In this document: positions 8,313 through 19,299 of the stretch, piece after piece
How positions within the stretch are numbered: the stretch's first letter is position 1
Layout: each line of letters starts with the position of its first letter
Origin: Pararhizobium sp.
Lineage (GTDB): Bacteria; Pseudomonadota; Alphaproteobacteria; Rhizobiales; Rhizobiaceae
Reading direction: 5' to 3'
Assembly (NCBI GenBank): GCA_017794825.1
Contig: CP051237.1
Span: 2,232,001-2,296,000 of the forward strand
DNA: 64,000 bases
The notes under the pieces: generated by a model
Database searches by the model: none
Told to the model about the DNA's origin: nothing
What the model saw: the letters and a program-made list of their open reading frames with translations, nothing else
Translations under genes and position numbers: made by a program

Positions 8313-8728
8313 GACGAGATATCCTCCAGCGGCGCCTCGAACAGTTTAACATAAAGCATCGAATCGTCTGCCTCTATCGCAGCGGCAAGCACCTTGCCGG
8401 GAGACCGGAACGTATAGCCGCCATCGGGATCGAAACGCTGAACCAGAACCCGATCTACGAGCGAGTCATCCACATATACGTTCGGTTGCAATGCATCCAA
8501 AGTCAATTTCACAATATTGTCGATATCGCCTGTCATGGGTGATGCTGGAAAATAATACATGGTCACCGCCAAGCGCGTTTCACCAAATGACCAACTTCCC
8601 TCCCCAATCACCACCTGCGCGGCTGACAATACGGTGTTCTTCCACTCCAGCTTCGCCGCGCCGTTATTGCTTTGAGAGCTCACCGGGGTTCCGGTCACAT
8701 TGAACTCTATTGGAAGCTCAGGCCACAC
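8309..8728 (-). CDS. RusA-type Holliday-junction resolvase-like endonuclease
   Basis: 139 residues, close to E. coli RusA (120). The active-site signature is complete: D68 and D70 in TGDIDN, K74 (NIVK), D78 and the YVDD pair D87/D88. RusA proteins are usually prophage-borne and cut four-way junctions. Here no other phage gene is near, and the gene is instead coupled (GTGA overlap) to a nuclease-like/HEPN protein. It starts with GTG at 8728. It lies 53 bp beyond the end of the broken yifB gene on the same strand, so yifB read-through could transcribe it. Confidence 0.85.
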   Translation of the reverse strand: MWPELPIEFNVTGTPVSSQSNNGAAKLEWKNTVLSAAQVVIGEGSWSFGETRLAVTMYYFPASPMTGDIDNIVKLTLDALQPNVYVDDSLVDRVLVQRFDPDGGYTFRSPGKVLAAAIEADDSMLYVKLFEAPLEDISS

Positions 8729-8781
8729 GGCGACGCGCCCCCGATCCCATGAGATCTCGCTTCACCCGCTTCATCACAATC

Positions 8782-10274
8782 TCACGCCGCCACAGCCACT
8801 TCACCCGAAAGCCGATAGGAGATCGCCTCGGCGATGTGGATGCGGCCGACCGTTTCGACGCCATCGAGGTCGGCGAGCGTGCGCGCAACTTTCAGAATGC
8901 GGTGATAGGCGCGCGCGGAGAATTTCAGCTTCTCGGCTGCGTCGCGCATCAGCGCCGCACCCCCGGAATCCGGTTGCGCGATCGTCTCGATCAGCGCTGT
9001 CGGGCATCGCGCATTGGCTGTGACGCCGGGATGGCCAAGTTCAAGGAACCGCTGCTTCTGACGCGCGCGCGCCGACGCCACACGGGTCGCCACGACGGCG
9101 CTCGCTTCGCTGACGCCGGGCTTGATCAGGTCCGCCGCAGTGACCGCCGGCACGTCGATGCGCAGATCGATGCGGTCCATGAGCGGGCCGGAAATGCGCG
9201 CCTGGTAAACTGTACGACAGCGCTGACCCCGGGCGCAGACGTGACCGGGCTCACCCGCCATGCCGCAGCGGCACGGATTCATGGCTGCGACGAGCTGAAT
9301 CTGCGCCGGGTAGCTGACGTGGTGATTGGCGCGCGCGATGATGCATTCACCGCTCTCCAGCGGTTGCCGCAGCGAATCAAGAACCTGCGGCGTGAATTCC
9401 GGAAACTCGTCAAGAAAGAGAACGCCGTGATGGGCGAGCGAGACTTCGCCGGGCTTTGCGCGGAAGCCGCCGCCGACCATCGCGGCCATCGAGGCGGAAT
9501 GATGCGGCGCGCGGAATGGCCGTCGGTCCGACAACCGGCCGCCAGGCAGTTGCCCGGCGATCGAATGCACCATCGAGACTTCCAGCAACTCGGCCGGAGC
9601 ATGGACTTGCCCGAGCCGGGCGGGCCGGACATCATGAGGTTATGACCGCCGGCGGCGGCGACCTCCAATGTGCGTCGCGCGGATTCCTGACCCTTGATGT
9701 CGGCGAGATCGGGAAGGTTGTCCGATGCCTGGCGCATCGCCGGCTCCGGTCTCGACAGGACCTGGACGCCTCGGAAATGATTGGCCATCGCGATGAGGCT
9801 GCGCGGGGCGAGGATATCGAGATCGGCGCTCGCCCATGCGGCTTCCGGACCGCAGGCTTCGGGACAGATCAGCCCCTTGCCGAGCGCGTTGGCGCCGATC
9901 GCCGCCGGCAGCACGCCGGCGACCGGGGCAAGCGTTCCGTCGAGCGACAATTCCCCGAGGATCACAAAATCGGAAAGCATGTCCGGCGGAATGGCGCCGA
10001 GAACCGCCATCAGGCCAAGCGCAATCGGCAGGTCGAAATGGCTGCCCTCCTTGGGCAGATCCGCCGGCGCGAGATTGACGGTGATCTTCTTCGCCGGAAG
10101 CGCCATGCCGGACGCATGAAGGGCCGCCTGCACCCGCTCGCGGCTTTCGGCCACCGCCTTGTCCGGCAGACCCACAATATGCATGTTGATCTTGCCCGGA
10201 GAAATCATGACCTGCACATCGACAGGATCGGCGCTGATGCCTTGAAAAGAGACGGTGCTGACGCGCGCAACCAT
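8782..10274 (-). pseudogene. YifB/ComM Mg-chelatase-like AAA ATPase, broken by a small deletion
   Basis: The N-terminal part (10274 down to about 9600) is a normal YifB start, [13 protein letters not shown], through the Lon-like S5 domain and into Walker [10 protein letters not shown]. The next codons run out of frame ([10 protein letters not shown]). The remainder, from [12 protein letters not shown] onward (about 9597 to 8782), is intact in a second frame, including APHHSAS, the LFLDEFPEF Walker B and the C-terminal zinc/Mg-chelatase region. Compared with the family, about 12 residues that normally follow GKSM are missing, so roughly 37 bp (a number not divisible by 3) appear deleted near 9597–9602. 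This is either a real pseudogene or an assembly error at a GC-rich hairpin. ComM is a hexameric branch-migration helicase used in natural transformation. Confidence 0.85.
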
Positions 10275-10479
10275 GCGCATACTCCGATATCAACAAATAC
10301 AATTTTTTAGCGAATACCGGTTGACACTACACGCATGCTGCGTGCAAAACAAGAACAAAATAGGAACGCATATTGCTGGCTATCTGTCGATGTCCGCGCC
10401 GGCTGGACAGGCTGACGGCAAGACAATAAGCAAGGTCTGCGACGCGACTCGCAGAATGATTTTGACCTCGGGAATTGAC

Positions 10480-11100
10480 ATGACCATCCGGCTGCACAAG
10501 GGCGATATCGCCGAAAAGGACGCGAAACGTTACAAAGGCGACATCGCGATCGATACCGAGACGCTCGGCCTCAAACCCCATCGCGACCGGCTGTGCGTGG
10601 TGCAGCTGTCGCCCGGCGACGGCAGCGCCGACGTGATCCAGATCGCCAGGGGACAGAAGAAGGCGCCCAATCTGGTCGGGCTTCTCAAGGATCGCAAGAA
10701 AACGAAGATCTTCCACTTCGGACGCTTCGACATCGCCGTGCTGTATCACACGTTCGGCGTGACCTGCGCGCCGGTTTTCTGCACCAAGATCGCATCGCGC
10801 CTGACCCGCACCTATACCGACCGGCACGGCCTGAAGGACAATCTGCGCGAATTGCTGGATATCGATATCTCCAAACAGCAGCAGTCTTCGGACTGGGCGG
10901 CGGAGACGCTGACCAGCGCACAGCTCGAATATGCGGCTTCCGACGTACTGCATCTGCACGCCTTGCGCGACAGGCTGCAGGAGCGTCTCGACCGCGACGG
11001 CCGAAGCGCGACGGCCGAAGCATGTTTCAAGTTCCTGCCGACCAGGGCCAAGCTCGACCTCATGGGCTGGGACGAAACAGACATCTTCGCCCATAGCTGA
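10480..11100 (+). CDS. rnd: Ribonuclease D (short form)
   Basis: A 3'-to-5' DEDD exoribonuclease acting on tRNA precursors and other small RNAs. The ATG at 10480 gives 206 residues: only the exonuclease core, without the HRDC domains of E. coli RNase D (375 residues), as is usual in alphaproteobacteria. Motifs are Exo I AIDTETLG, Exo II HFGRFD and Exo III YAASDVLHL. The frame is open upstream to 10255, but the added residues have no family match. It is divergent from yifB. The Shine-Dalgarno is weak. Confidence 0.93.
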   Translation: MTIRLHKGDIAEKDAKRYKGDIAIDTETLGLKPHRDRLCVVQLSPGDGSADVIQIARGQKKAPNLVGLLKDRKKTKIFHFGRFDIAVLYHTFGVTCAPVFCTKIASRLTRTYTDRHGLKDNLRELLDIDISKQQQSSDWAAETLTSAQLEYAASDVLHLHALRDRLQERLDRDGRSATAEACFKFLPTRAKLDLMGWDETDIFAHS

Positions 11101-11120
11101 AATGTCAGTCCGCCAGTTGA

Positions 11121-11465
11121 CTACGATTTCGTTCTGACGCCGACGCGAGCGAGAACCTCGCCTGGAATACGGTAGCGCTTGACGAGAACCCGCTGGGAGG
11201 CGAGGCCCGAGAGCTCGTGCTGGATGAACAGCGCCCAGGCGGCGTCCGCCGCCTTCTGCACCAGTATAGCGTGCTTTCGGTGGTCCGGCTCGTCTTCGGC
11301 GACGGCTTCCGCATCGTGGGCTTTGAGTTCGAGAAGCGCTTTTTCCAGCATCCGGCCCGCTTCGCCAAGCGCGGAGGCGCGTTCCTGCATGACTTCGTAG
11401 TCGAGCACGGCCAGACCCGTCTTGCCACGGCTGAGACTGGAGAGATTGGGTGGGCGAACGCTCAT
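11121..11465 (-). CDS. DUF6665-like conserved protein
   Basis: 114 residues, soluble, helix-rich (YEVMQERASALGEAGRMLEKALLEL), then a short basic end. It looks like the conserved alphaproteobacterial family listed as DUF6665, with no known function. It is convergent with rnd and lies downstream of the rpsA terminator on the same strand. Its start at 11465 is only about 26 bases beyond the rpsA T-tract, so its promoter must overlap the terminator or it is expressed by read-through. Confidence 0.65.
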   Translation of the reverse strand: MSVRPPNLSSLSRGKTGLAVLDYEVMQERASALGEAGRMLEKALLELKAHDAEAVAEDEPDHRKHAILVQKAADAAWALFIQHELSGLASQRVLVKRYRIPGEVLARVGVRTKS

Positions 11466-11490
11466 GCGCCAAAGGATAGAGCGCGTGCCG

Positions 11491-11532
11491 CAAAAAGAAA
11501 TAAAAAAAGACCCGCGGCGTTTCCGCCGCAGG
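11491..11532 (-). terminator. Intrinsic terminator of rpsA
   Basis: Read on the minus strand, CCTGCGGCG and CGCCGCGGG (11532–11524 and 11519–11511) pair around a GAAA loop, followed by a run of T residues (11509–11501 and beyond). It starts 28 bp after the rpsA stop and is a textbook rho-independent terminator. Confidence 0.92.
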
Positions 11533-11559
11533 CCTTGATTTTCAGATCGAACAGCAGGA

Positions 11560-13263
11560 TCAGCTGTCGTCGTTCTGCTTCTTCAGGGCTGCGCCCAGAA
11601 TGTCGCCGAGCGACGCGCCGCTGTCGGACGAACCGAACTGTGCGACGGCTTCCTTCTCTTCGGCGATTTCCAGCGCCTTGATGGACAGCGTGATCTTGCG
11701 GTCCTTCTTGGAGAAGTTGGTCACCCGAGCGTCGATGGTCTGACCGATCGAGAAACGCTCCGGACGCTGTTCGTCGCGGTCGCGGGACAGATCCGAACGG
11801 CGGATGAAGCTCGAAAGGTCTTCGTGGTCGACCAGCTTGACCTCGATGCCGCCATCGTTGACGGCGGTCACCTCGGCGGAGACGACGGCGTTTTTGCGCA
11901 GGCCGCCGGAAGCGGCCGCCTCGCCAACGGCGTCCTTGCCGAGCTGCTTGATGCCGAGAGAGATGCGCTCTTTCTCAACATCCACATCGAGCACGACAGC
12001 CTTGACGACGTCGCCCTTGTTGTACTCCTCGATGACCTGCTCGCCGGGACGGTTCCAGTCGAGATCCGACAGGTGGACCATGCCGTCGACATCGCCTTCG
12101 AGGCCGATGAACAGACCGAACTCGGTCTTGTTCTTGACCTCGCCTTCGACGACAGCGCCGGAGGTGTGGTTCTGAGCGAAGACTTCCCAGGGATTGTCGA
12201 GGGTCTGCTTGAGACCGAGGGAGATGCGGCGCTTGGCCGGATCGACCTCGAGGACGACAACCTCGACTTCCTGGCTCGTCGACAGGATCTTGCCGGGATG
12301 GACGTTCTTCTTGGTCCAGGACATTTCCGAGATGTGGATGAGGCCTTCGATGCCCGGCTCCAGTTCGACGAACGCGCCGTAGTCGGTGATGTTCGTGACC
12401 GTTCCCTGGATCTTCTTGCCTTCCGGATACTTGACGCCAATGCCTTCCCACGGATCCGTCTCGAGCTGCTTCATGCCGAGCGAGATGCGGTGAGTTTCCT
12501 GGTTGATGCGAACGATCTGGACCTTAACGGTCTGACCGATCGACAGGATTTCCGTCGGATGGTTGACGCGACGCCACGCCATGTCGGTGACGTGCAGCAG
12601 GCCGTCGATGCCGCCAAGATCGACGAAGGCGCCGTAGTCGGTGATGTTCTTGACAACACCCTCGACAACCTGACCCTCTTCGAGGTTCTGGACGATTTCG
12701 GACCGCTGTTCCGCGCGGCTCTCTTCAAGAACGGTGCGGCGCGATACGACGATGTTGCCGCGGCGCTTGTCCATCTTGAGGATTTCGAACGGCTGCGGAT
12801 TGTGCATCAGCGGGGTGACGTCGCGGATCGGCCGGATATCCACCTGCGAACGCGGAAGGAAGGCCACGGCGCCGTCGAGATCGACAGTGAAACCGCCCTT
12901 GACCTGGTTGAAGATGACGCCTTCGACGCGCTCGTTCTTTTCGAACTTCGCTTCGAGACGAACCCAGCTTTCCTCGCGACGCGCCTTCTCGCGCGACAGA
13001 ACGGCTTCGCCAAGCGCGTTTTCGATACGCTCGACATAAACTTCGACTTCGTCGCCGGGCTTCAGCGAACCGTCCTTCGACTTGGCGCCGAATTCCTTCA
13101 GCGGAACGCGACCTTCGACCTTCAGGCCAACGTCGACGACTGCGACGTCTTTTTCGATAGCAGTGATGATGCCCTTGGTGACATAGCCTTCAGCCAGATC
13201 ATGCTCGGCAAATGATTCCTCGAGGAGGGACGCAAAGTCCTCCTTGGTGGGTATGGATGTCAT
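11560..13263 (-). CDS. rpsA: 30S ribosomal protein S1
   Basis: Binds mRNA at the 30S platform during initiation. 567 residues with six S1 (OB-fold) repeats, the alphaproteobacterial length. The repeats are visible as recurring motifs such as GVVKNITDYGAFVDLGGIDG and GTVTNITDYGAFVELEPGIEG-type segments. I placed the start at ATG 13263 (MTSIPTKEDFASL) because AGGAG lies 7 bases upstream; the frame remains open to 13335. It is the last gene of the aroA–cmk–rpsA group, separated from cmk by 142 bp that probably hold its own promoter, and it ends at a strong terminator. Confidence 0.97.
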   Translation of the reverse strand: MTSIPTKEDFASLLEESFAEHDLAEGYVTKGIITAIEKDVAVVDVGLKVEGRVPLKEFGAKSKDGSLKPGDEVEVYVERIENALGEAVLSREKARREESWVRLEAKFEKNERVEGVIFNQVKGGFTVDLDGAVAFLPRSQVDIRPIRDVTPLMHNPQPFEILKMDKRRGNIVVSRRTVLEESRAEQRSEIVQNLEEGQVVEGVVKNITDYGAFVDLGGIDGLLHVTDMAWRRVNHPTEILSIGQTVKVQIVRINQETHRISLGMKQLETDPWEGIGVKYPEGKKIQGTVTNITDYGAFVELEPGIEGLIHISEMSWTKKNVHPGKILSTSQEVEVVVLEVDPAKRRISLGLKQTLDNPWEVFAQNHTSGAVVEGEVKNKTEFGLFIGLEGDVDGMVHLSDLDWNRPGEQVIEEYNKGDVVKAVVLDVDVEKERISLGIKQLGKDAVGEAAASGGLRKNAVVSAEVTAVNDGGIEVKLVDHEDLSSFIRRSDLSRDRDEQRPERFSIGQTIDARVTNFSKKDRKITLSIKALEIAEEKEAVAQFGSSDSGASLGDILGAALKKQNDDS

Positions 13264-13405
13264 AGAAACTCCTGGTACGTCCGCGACGGCTTCGACATGC
13301 TTCGTCCGGACAGGCGCCGATGGTTCGTGTTGCATTGACCTTCAGGACCGTCCGGTCATATCGACCAAAATCGGCGCATGGACAGTCTGAAAGTACCGGT
13401 TATCT

Positions 13406-14044
13406 TCAGTTTTTCGCAGCGAGCGCCTTTTCAATCAGGCATTGCGCCACCGCGAACGCCGCTTCTATATCCATTTCGGTCGTGTCTAGCAAGTGGGCAT
13501 CGTGTGCCGGACGCATCGGGGAATCGGCGCGTTGGGAGTCGCGGGCGTCACGGCGGCGCAGATCGGCGAGCACGGATTCATAGGTCGCCGTGCCGCCCTT
13601 TCCCGCCATCTCCGCGTGACGACGCGTGGCCCGGACGACGTCGGAGGCGGTGACGTAGAACTTGATATCCGCATCCGGACAGATGACGGTTCCGATATCC
13701 CGGCCGTCGAGGACTGCGCCGGGACGCTTGCGGGAAAATTGCTGTTGCGCCCTTCTCAGCGCCGCGCGCACTTTCGACATGACGGCGATCCTGGAAGCTG
13801 CTTCGCCCACTTCGTGCGCAGAAAGCACGTTGCGATCCAACCTGGAAAGATCGAGGTTTTCGGCAAGTTCAGCCGCCCTCTCCTCGTCGTCAAGCGGCGC
13901 CCCGGCGTCCAGCATCGCCCGCGCGACGGCGCGATAGGTCAGTCCGGTGTCGAGATGGTGAAAGCCGTATTCCGAAGCGATGCGACGGGCGAGCGTGCCC
14001 TTGCCGGATGCGGCCGGCCCGTCGATGGCGACCACGAACGACAT
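13406..14044 (-). CDS. cmk: (d)CMP kinase
   Basis: Phosphorylates CMP and dCMP with ATP. 212 residues. The P-loop GPAASGKGT is at 9–17, with the substrate-binding [14 protein letters not shown] and the lid region following. The start at 14044 lies 3 bp after the aroA stop, so the two are co-transcribed and probably translationally coupled. The order aroA–cmk–rpsA is conserved in many alphaproteobacteria. Confidence 0.97.
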   Translation of the reverse strand: MSFVVAIDGPAASGKGTLARRIASEYGFHHLDTGLTYRAVARAMLDAGAPLDDEERAAELAENLDLSRLDRNVLSAHEVGEAASRIAVMSKVRAALRRAQQQFSRKRPGAVLDGRDIGTVICPDADIKFYVTASDVVRATRRHAEMAGKGGTATYESVLADLRRRDARDSQRADSPMRPAHDAHLLDTTEMDIEAAFAVAQCLIEKALAAKN

Positions 14045-14047
14045 GTC

Positions 14048-15793
<1,746 letters not shown>

Positions 15794-16222
15794 GTGTCAA
15801 AACCTGAACGAGGAACAAAGCGCATCTGTCCGGAAACGGGGCGCAAATTCTACGATCTCAATCGCGATCCGATCGTATCGCCCTATACCGGGAAATCCTA
15901 CCCGGTGACGTTCTTTGACAGCAGCGACCAGACGTCGGACGAGATCGAGGAAAAGGAAGCCGAGGTCGAAACCGAAGAGATGGAAAACGACGACAGCGAA
16001 GTCGAGATGGTGACGCTGGAGGACGCGGACGACGAAGCCTCCGGCGATTCCGGCTCGAGTTCCGGCGGCGACAGCGACGATGACGACGACGACGATGTCG
16101 AACTGGACGACGACGTCGATCTCGGCGACGATGACGACGACGCATTCCTCGAAACCGACGAGGACGAGGACGACGACGTATCGGATATCATCAACGTTTC
16201 CGATGATGACGAGGAAACCTGA
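15794..16222 (+). CDS. TIGR02300 family acidic protein
   Basis: 142 residues, alphaproteobacterial family TIGR02300, function unknown. The N-terminal 45 residues are conserved (GTKRICPETGRKFYDLNRDP, then SPYTGKSYP). The rest is extremely acidic, with long Asp/Glu/Ser runs (DDDDDDDVELDDDVDLGDD). It starts with GTG at 15794, preceded by AAAGAGG about 9 bases upstream. Position beside tRNA-Ala and divergent from aroA is the usual context. The acidic tail suggests a disordered, cation- or protein-binding region. Confidence 0.92.
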   Translation: MSKPERGTKRICPETGRKFYDLNRDPIVSPYTGKSYPVTFFDSSDQTSDEIEEKEAEVETEEMENDDSEVEMVTLEDADDEASGDSGSSSGGDSDDDDDDDVELDDDVDLGDDDDDAFLETDEDEDDDVSDIINVSDDDEET

Positions 16223-16324
16223 TAAAGCGGCAGCGTGCTAATTTCTGACCGCCGCTGCATTTTGAACTTGATCTCCGCCTTCGGCGGACTTAGATAGCCG
16301 GACCGGCGACGTTCCGGACAAATT

Positions 16325-16400
<76 letters not shown>

Positions 16401-16676
16401 TTTCATCGATGTACTGGACTGAACCCCATAACAGAGTCAGCGAAATAGGTTACAGTTCTCTGTAAGGAGAATTGATGTTTCCGAGATGATAACGCATGTA
16501 GCTGATCAGCCAAATGCCCCTGAATCCAGTCCGAGGCAGGCTGTGTCGACTTGCTTTATTCCGAGCTTCTGACCTGTGTTGTTCCGCTCGTTTTCGATCC
16601 ACAAATCGGGAATGCGATGGAACCCTATCGGTGGCCATGCGTTTGGATTCACCCGCAACAGAGAGGTGAATAACAA

Positions 16677-16838
16677 ATGCTGAAATGGATTCTGATCTTG
16701 CTCATCGTAGCAGCCGTGGCGAGCTTGCTGGGATTGAATACAATTTCTGGCGCAGCACTGACAGGCGCAAAGATCCTGATTGGAATAGTTTTGGTGATCT
16801 TCATTCTCGTGGTGCTGGGGATCGTCGCGATCGCGTGA
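16677..16838 (+). CDS. DUF1328 (UPF0391) small membrane protein
   Basis: 53 residues. The ATG at 16677 is preceded by GAGAGGTGA about 9 bases upstream. It starts MLKWILILLIVAAVASLLG and has two hydrophobic helices (about 3–20 and 32–52) separated by a short GAALTGAKI turn, the pattern of the YtjA/DUF1328 family. Homologues are small inner-membrane proteins often linked to stress; the function is unknown. Confidence 0.88.
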   Translation: MLKWILILLIVAAVASLLGLNTISGAALTGAKILIGIVLVIFILVVLGIVAIA

Positions 16839-16967
16839 CAAGATAAAAGCGCTTGTCATGATCGATTTTGAGTAAAGAGAAGGGAGGGCGGCGAAATCGT
16901 CGCCTTTGTTTCCCTTTTCAATTGCGTATTGTCGACGTCCCGCATCCGGGACGGCATTAACTCGACT

Positions 16968-17549
16968 CTACTGCGGTACGACTGAATCCGGAAAATCGTG
17001 CCAGCGCTGGATCCTCCAGCCATAGGCGCCTTTGACCAACCATCCCTCATAGTTCAGGCTGGATACAGCGCTGAAGGTCTTTCCGTCTTTGGCATTTGTC
17101 AGCAAGCCGACGATGCTGACATGAGCCTTGTCTGCAGTGTGGTCCAGGAAGAGTATGTTGGACATGAGATGCCGACGCTGGTTGCCGGACGTCCGAAACG
17201 CATTCATGCGTTCCCGCTAGAATTTGCGGAAGCCGTCGCCCTTAAAGGCGACCGCCTTTACGCCCGGCGTTCCGGCGACGAATGTCGCGTCCTCGGTAAA
17301 GAGGCTGAACCACGCCTCCGTTTCGAAATTGTCGTAGGCGAAGGAATAAGCGTAAATCAGATTGGCGATGGCGGCCCGGTCAGCTGCGTCAAAGGCTGTG
17401 TTTCCCGGGCTGCCTGCGGGAGCGTAGGACTTCAGCGCCTTGGCTTCACTATAGGTCGCCCCATCGGGTAACGGTGTCTGGGCGAACGCGGAGAATGCAA
17501 CCAAGGCAAGCAATTGCGCCGTCACGGTCAAAAACAGCGTCGATTTCAT
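16968..17549 (-). pseudogene. Secreted NTF2/SnoaL-like protein with in-frame amber codon
   Basis: One continuous reading frame of 194 codons interrupted by a single TAG at 17219–17217. The upstream part (17549–17217) has a clear AGGAGA ribosome-binding site, a signal peptide (...LVAFSAFAQTP) and the N-terminal NTF2-like half (RAAIANLIYAYSFAYDNFE). The downstream part continues in the same frame with ERMNAFRTSGNQRRHLMSN and the conserved strands to DFPDSVVPQ. A Trp (TGG to TAG) or Gln codon change would explain the break. As written, only a 110-residue truncated protein is made. Confidence 0.8.
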
Positions 17550-17689
17550 GCAATCTCCTGATATCGGGTTTCAAGTCTCGCGCTTGCGCCGCTACGGTTA
17601 TAGTGGATCAACGCGGCTCCATCAGCCTCTACACGCTGCGAGCGACATTTTCATCTCCCTGTGCGCAGCGGCGCAAAAGACAATTCGGT

Positions 17690-18490
17690 TTATTCCTGCG
17701 CGGCGGTGTAAATGGCGCGGGCCAGCAAGCGCCCGATGCAATCATATCCGTCGCGGGAATTATGGAGACCGTCCAGCGCCACCAGCGCCCCTTCCGGAAC
17801 CCCGGCCTGCACCGATTTGAGCATCGCCTCGAAGCGCGAGAACAGGCCGACGCCGTTCTGCAACGCAGCGACGCGGATGATGACTTCCATGGCGGCGTGA
17901 TGCCGCGACGCCAGCACTTGTGGCGCATATTGGAGGTCCATCAGGATCAGGTCGACGCCGGTCGCCTTCAGGCTAGCGACGCCGGCGTCAATCTCTTCCC
18001 TGACACCGTCCATATTGCCGCCCCAGGCAATATCGTTGGTGCCCAGTTGCCAGATCACCAGATCCGGCCGATGAGCAAACACGTCCTGCTGGAAACGCTT
18101 GATGTTACCGGGAATGGTGTCGCCGACGCGACCGCTGTTGACGATCTCGAATTCCATCCCTGGCCAAAGTGTTTCAAGCTCGCGCTTCATGACCTGTGGA
18201 TAGGTCAATGACGGCCGAACCATCCACAGACCAACCGTCGAAGACGAACCGATGGCGACAATTCTGACCGGCCCGCCAGCGTCGATACGGGCAGCCAGAC
18301 GCGGAAGTCGCGTTCCGAGAGACAGATCCCGATTGACGGACAGGCAGGTTTCCGCCGCAGAATCAGCGCGGGCGGGCGGGGTGACCGACAGCATGAACAT
18401 CATGCAGACGACCAGCCTCAGGACGCGTTTTCGGCGCTCCCGCCAACCAATACTCCTGATCCGAAAGACCATCATGACCGGCAGTTTCAT
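17690..18490 (-). CDS. Secreted SGNH/GDSL hydrolase
   Basis: 266 residues from ATG 18490; the frame continues to a GTG at 18523. A signal-like hydrophobic stretch (about 22–42, ending PPARADS) suggests export. SGNH blocks are visible. Block I is GSSSTVG, with Ser83 as probable nucleophile (the usual GDS Asp is Ser). Gly123 lies in GRVGDT, Asn152 in QLGTND and D240/H243 in LDGLHNSRDG. Likely an esterase or lipase of the lysophospholipase L1 group, substrate unknown. It lies downstream of, and divergent from, the following small gene. Confidence 0.85.
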   Translation of the reverse strand: MKLPVMMVFRIRSIGWRERRKRVLRLVVCMMFMLSVTPPARADSAAETCLSVNRDLSLGTRLPRLAARIDAGGPVRIVAIGSSSTVGLWMVRPSLTYPQVMKRELETLWPGMEFEIVNSGRVGDTIPGNIKRFQQDVFAHRPDLVIWQLGTNDIAWGGNMDGVREEIDAGVASLKATGVDLILMDLQYAPQVLASRHHAAMEVIIRVAALQNGVGLFSRFEAMLKSVQAGVPEGALVALDGLHNSRDGYDCIGRLLARAIYTAAQE

Positions 18491-18794
18491 CCAGTACGAT
18501 CCAACATTCCAGAGCGCATCCACCCGTTTTTCGTATTTTCGATTAATAAGGCTGGTTCGTCTGGATTGCGGAATATTCCGGGGGCGCTGCGTGGCGGAGC
18601 GAGATTGGCCGAATTATCACTGTCTCACTCAGCAATCGATGACACCCTTGGGCTTGACAGCGCCCGCCTGATTCTGGTTTCCGATCGCAAATGGTTCAAT
18701 CCGCTGTCGGCGCGGCGCTCAATAAACCCGAGGATATTACCGGCGCGGCATGAAACATTCGACCGAAGCGGACAATCGACGCGGAGCTTCTGTG
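18491..18794. other. Divergent intergenic region, no gene seen
   Basis: 304 bp between the SGNH hydrolase and a small unknown gene on the opposite strand. I see no RNA gene, repeat or convincing paired -35/-10 elements. Confidence 0.5.
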
Positions 18795-19076
18795 ATGGAT
18801 TCCAACAGCATTGTCGGCCTTGTGAGGCATCTGTGGCATGACTGGCGGACAGCGGACGCCAAGATCATTGCGCCTCTTACCGCCATCCGGAACGAGCGCG
18901 CATTTCAGAACGCCGAGAATTCTGGGCACAAGCTCCTCTGGACCGACAAGGACAGCATCCGGCGCAGGCAACGCGAGGGTTGGCGCCCGCTCGTGCAACG
19001 CGACGCCCTGATGCGCCCGCACATTTTCATCGACGGCCGAGAAGAGCTGCTGATGATGTACAAGCGTTCAGACTGA
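18795..19076 (+). CDS. Hypothetical protein
   Basis: 93 residues from ATG 18795, chosen because GGAG lies 8 bases upstream; the frame is also open from ATG 18750. Soluble, mixed charge, rich in Arg, Trp and Leu (RHLWHDWRTADAKIIAPLTA, then REGWRPLVQRDALMRPHIF). I do not recognise the family. The gene stands alone before a 223 bp AT-rich gap and may not be essential or even expressed. Confidence 0.5.
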   Translation: MDSNSIVGLVRHLWHDWRTADAKIIAPLTAIRNERAFQNAENSGHKLLWTDKDSIRRRQREGWRPLVQRDALMRPHIFIDGREELLMMYKRSD

Positions 19077-19299
19077 TAACGCCGCTTTGTTTTCCGACAA
19101 CGAAGCGATCATTTAAGAATGTGTGCGGTCAACACAATCAGATAATGAATAATACATCTCTTATGTAATATTCCACTGCTTAATGGATTTCATAATTATC
19201 TGTTAACAATGAATTTTCAATTTCTAACCAGAAGATAGAAGTATAATACTTTGTAATAGTTCCTGATTATGCACCTATAAGGCAATTCTGGAGCGCAAG

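Noticed and set aside
8309..8728. The RusA gene as evidence of a prophage.
   Set aside because: No integrase, repressor, capsid, portal, terminase or lysis gene lies anywhere nearby.
7618..10322. Near-identical 16-mers TTAGCGAGTACCGGTT (7618) and TTAGCGAATACCGGTT (10307) bracketing the RusA/HEPN and yifB genes, as possible attachment sites.
   Set aside because: A pair of 16-mers with one mismatch is expected by chance several times in 64 kb, and there is no integrase or tRNA. A related ACCGGTT string also occurs near 13396.
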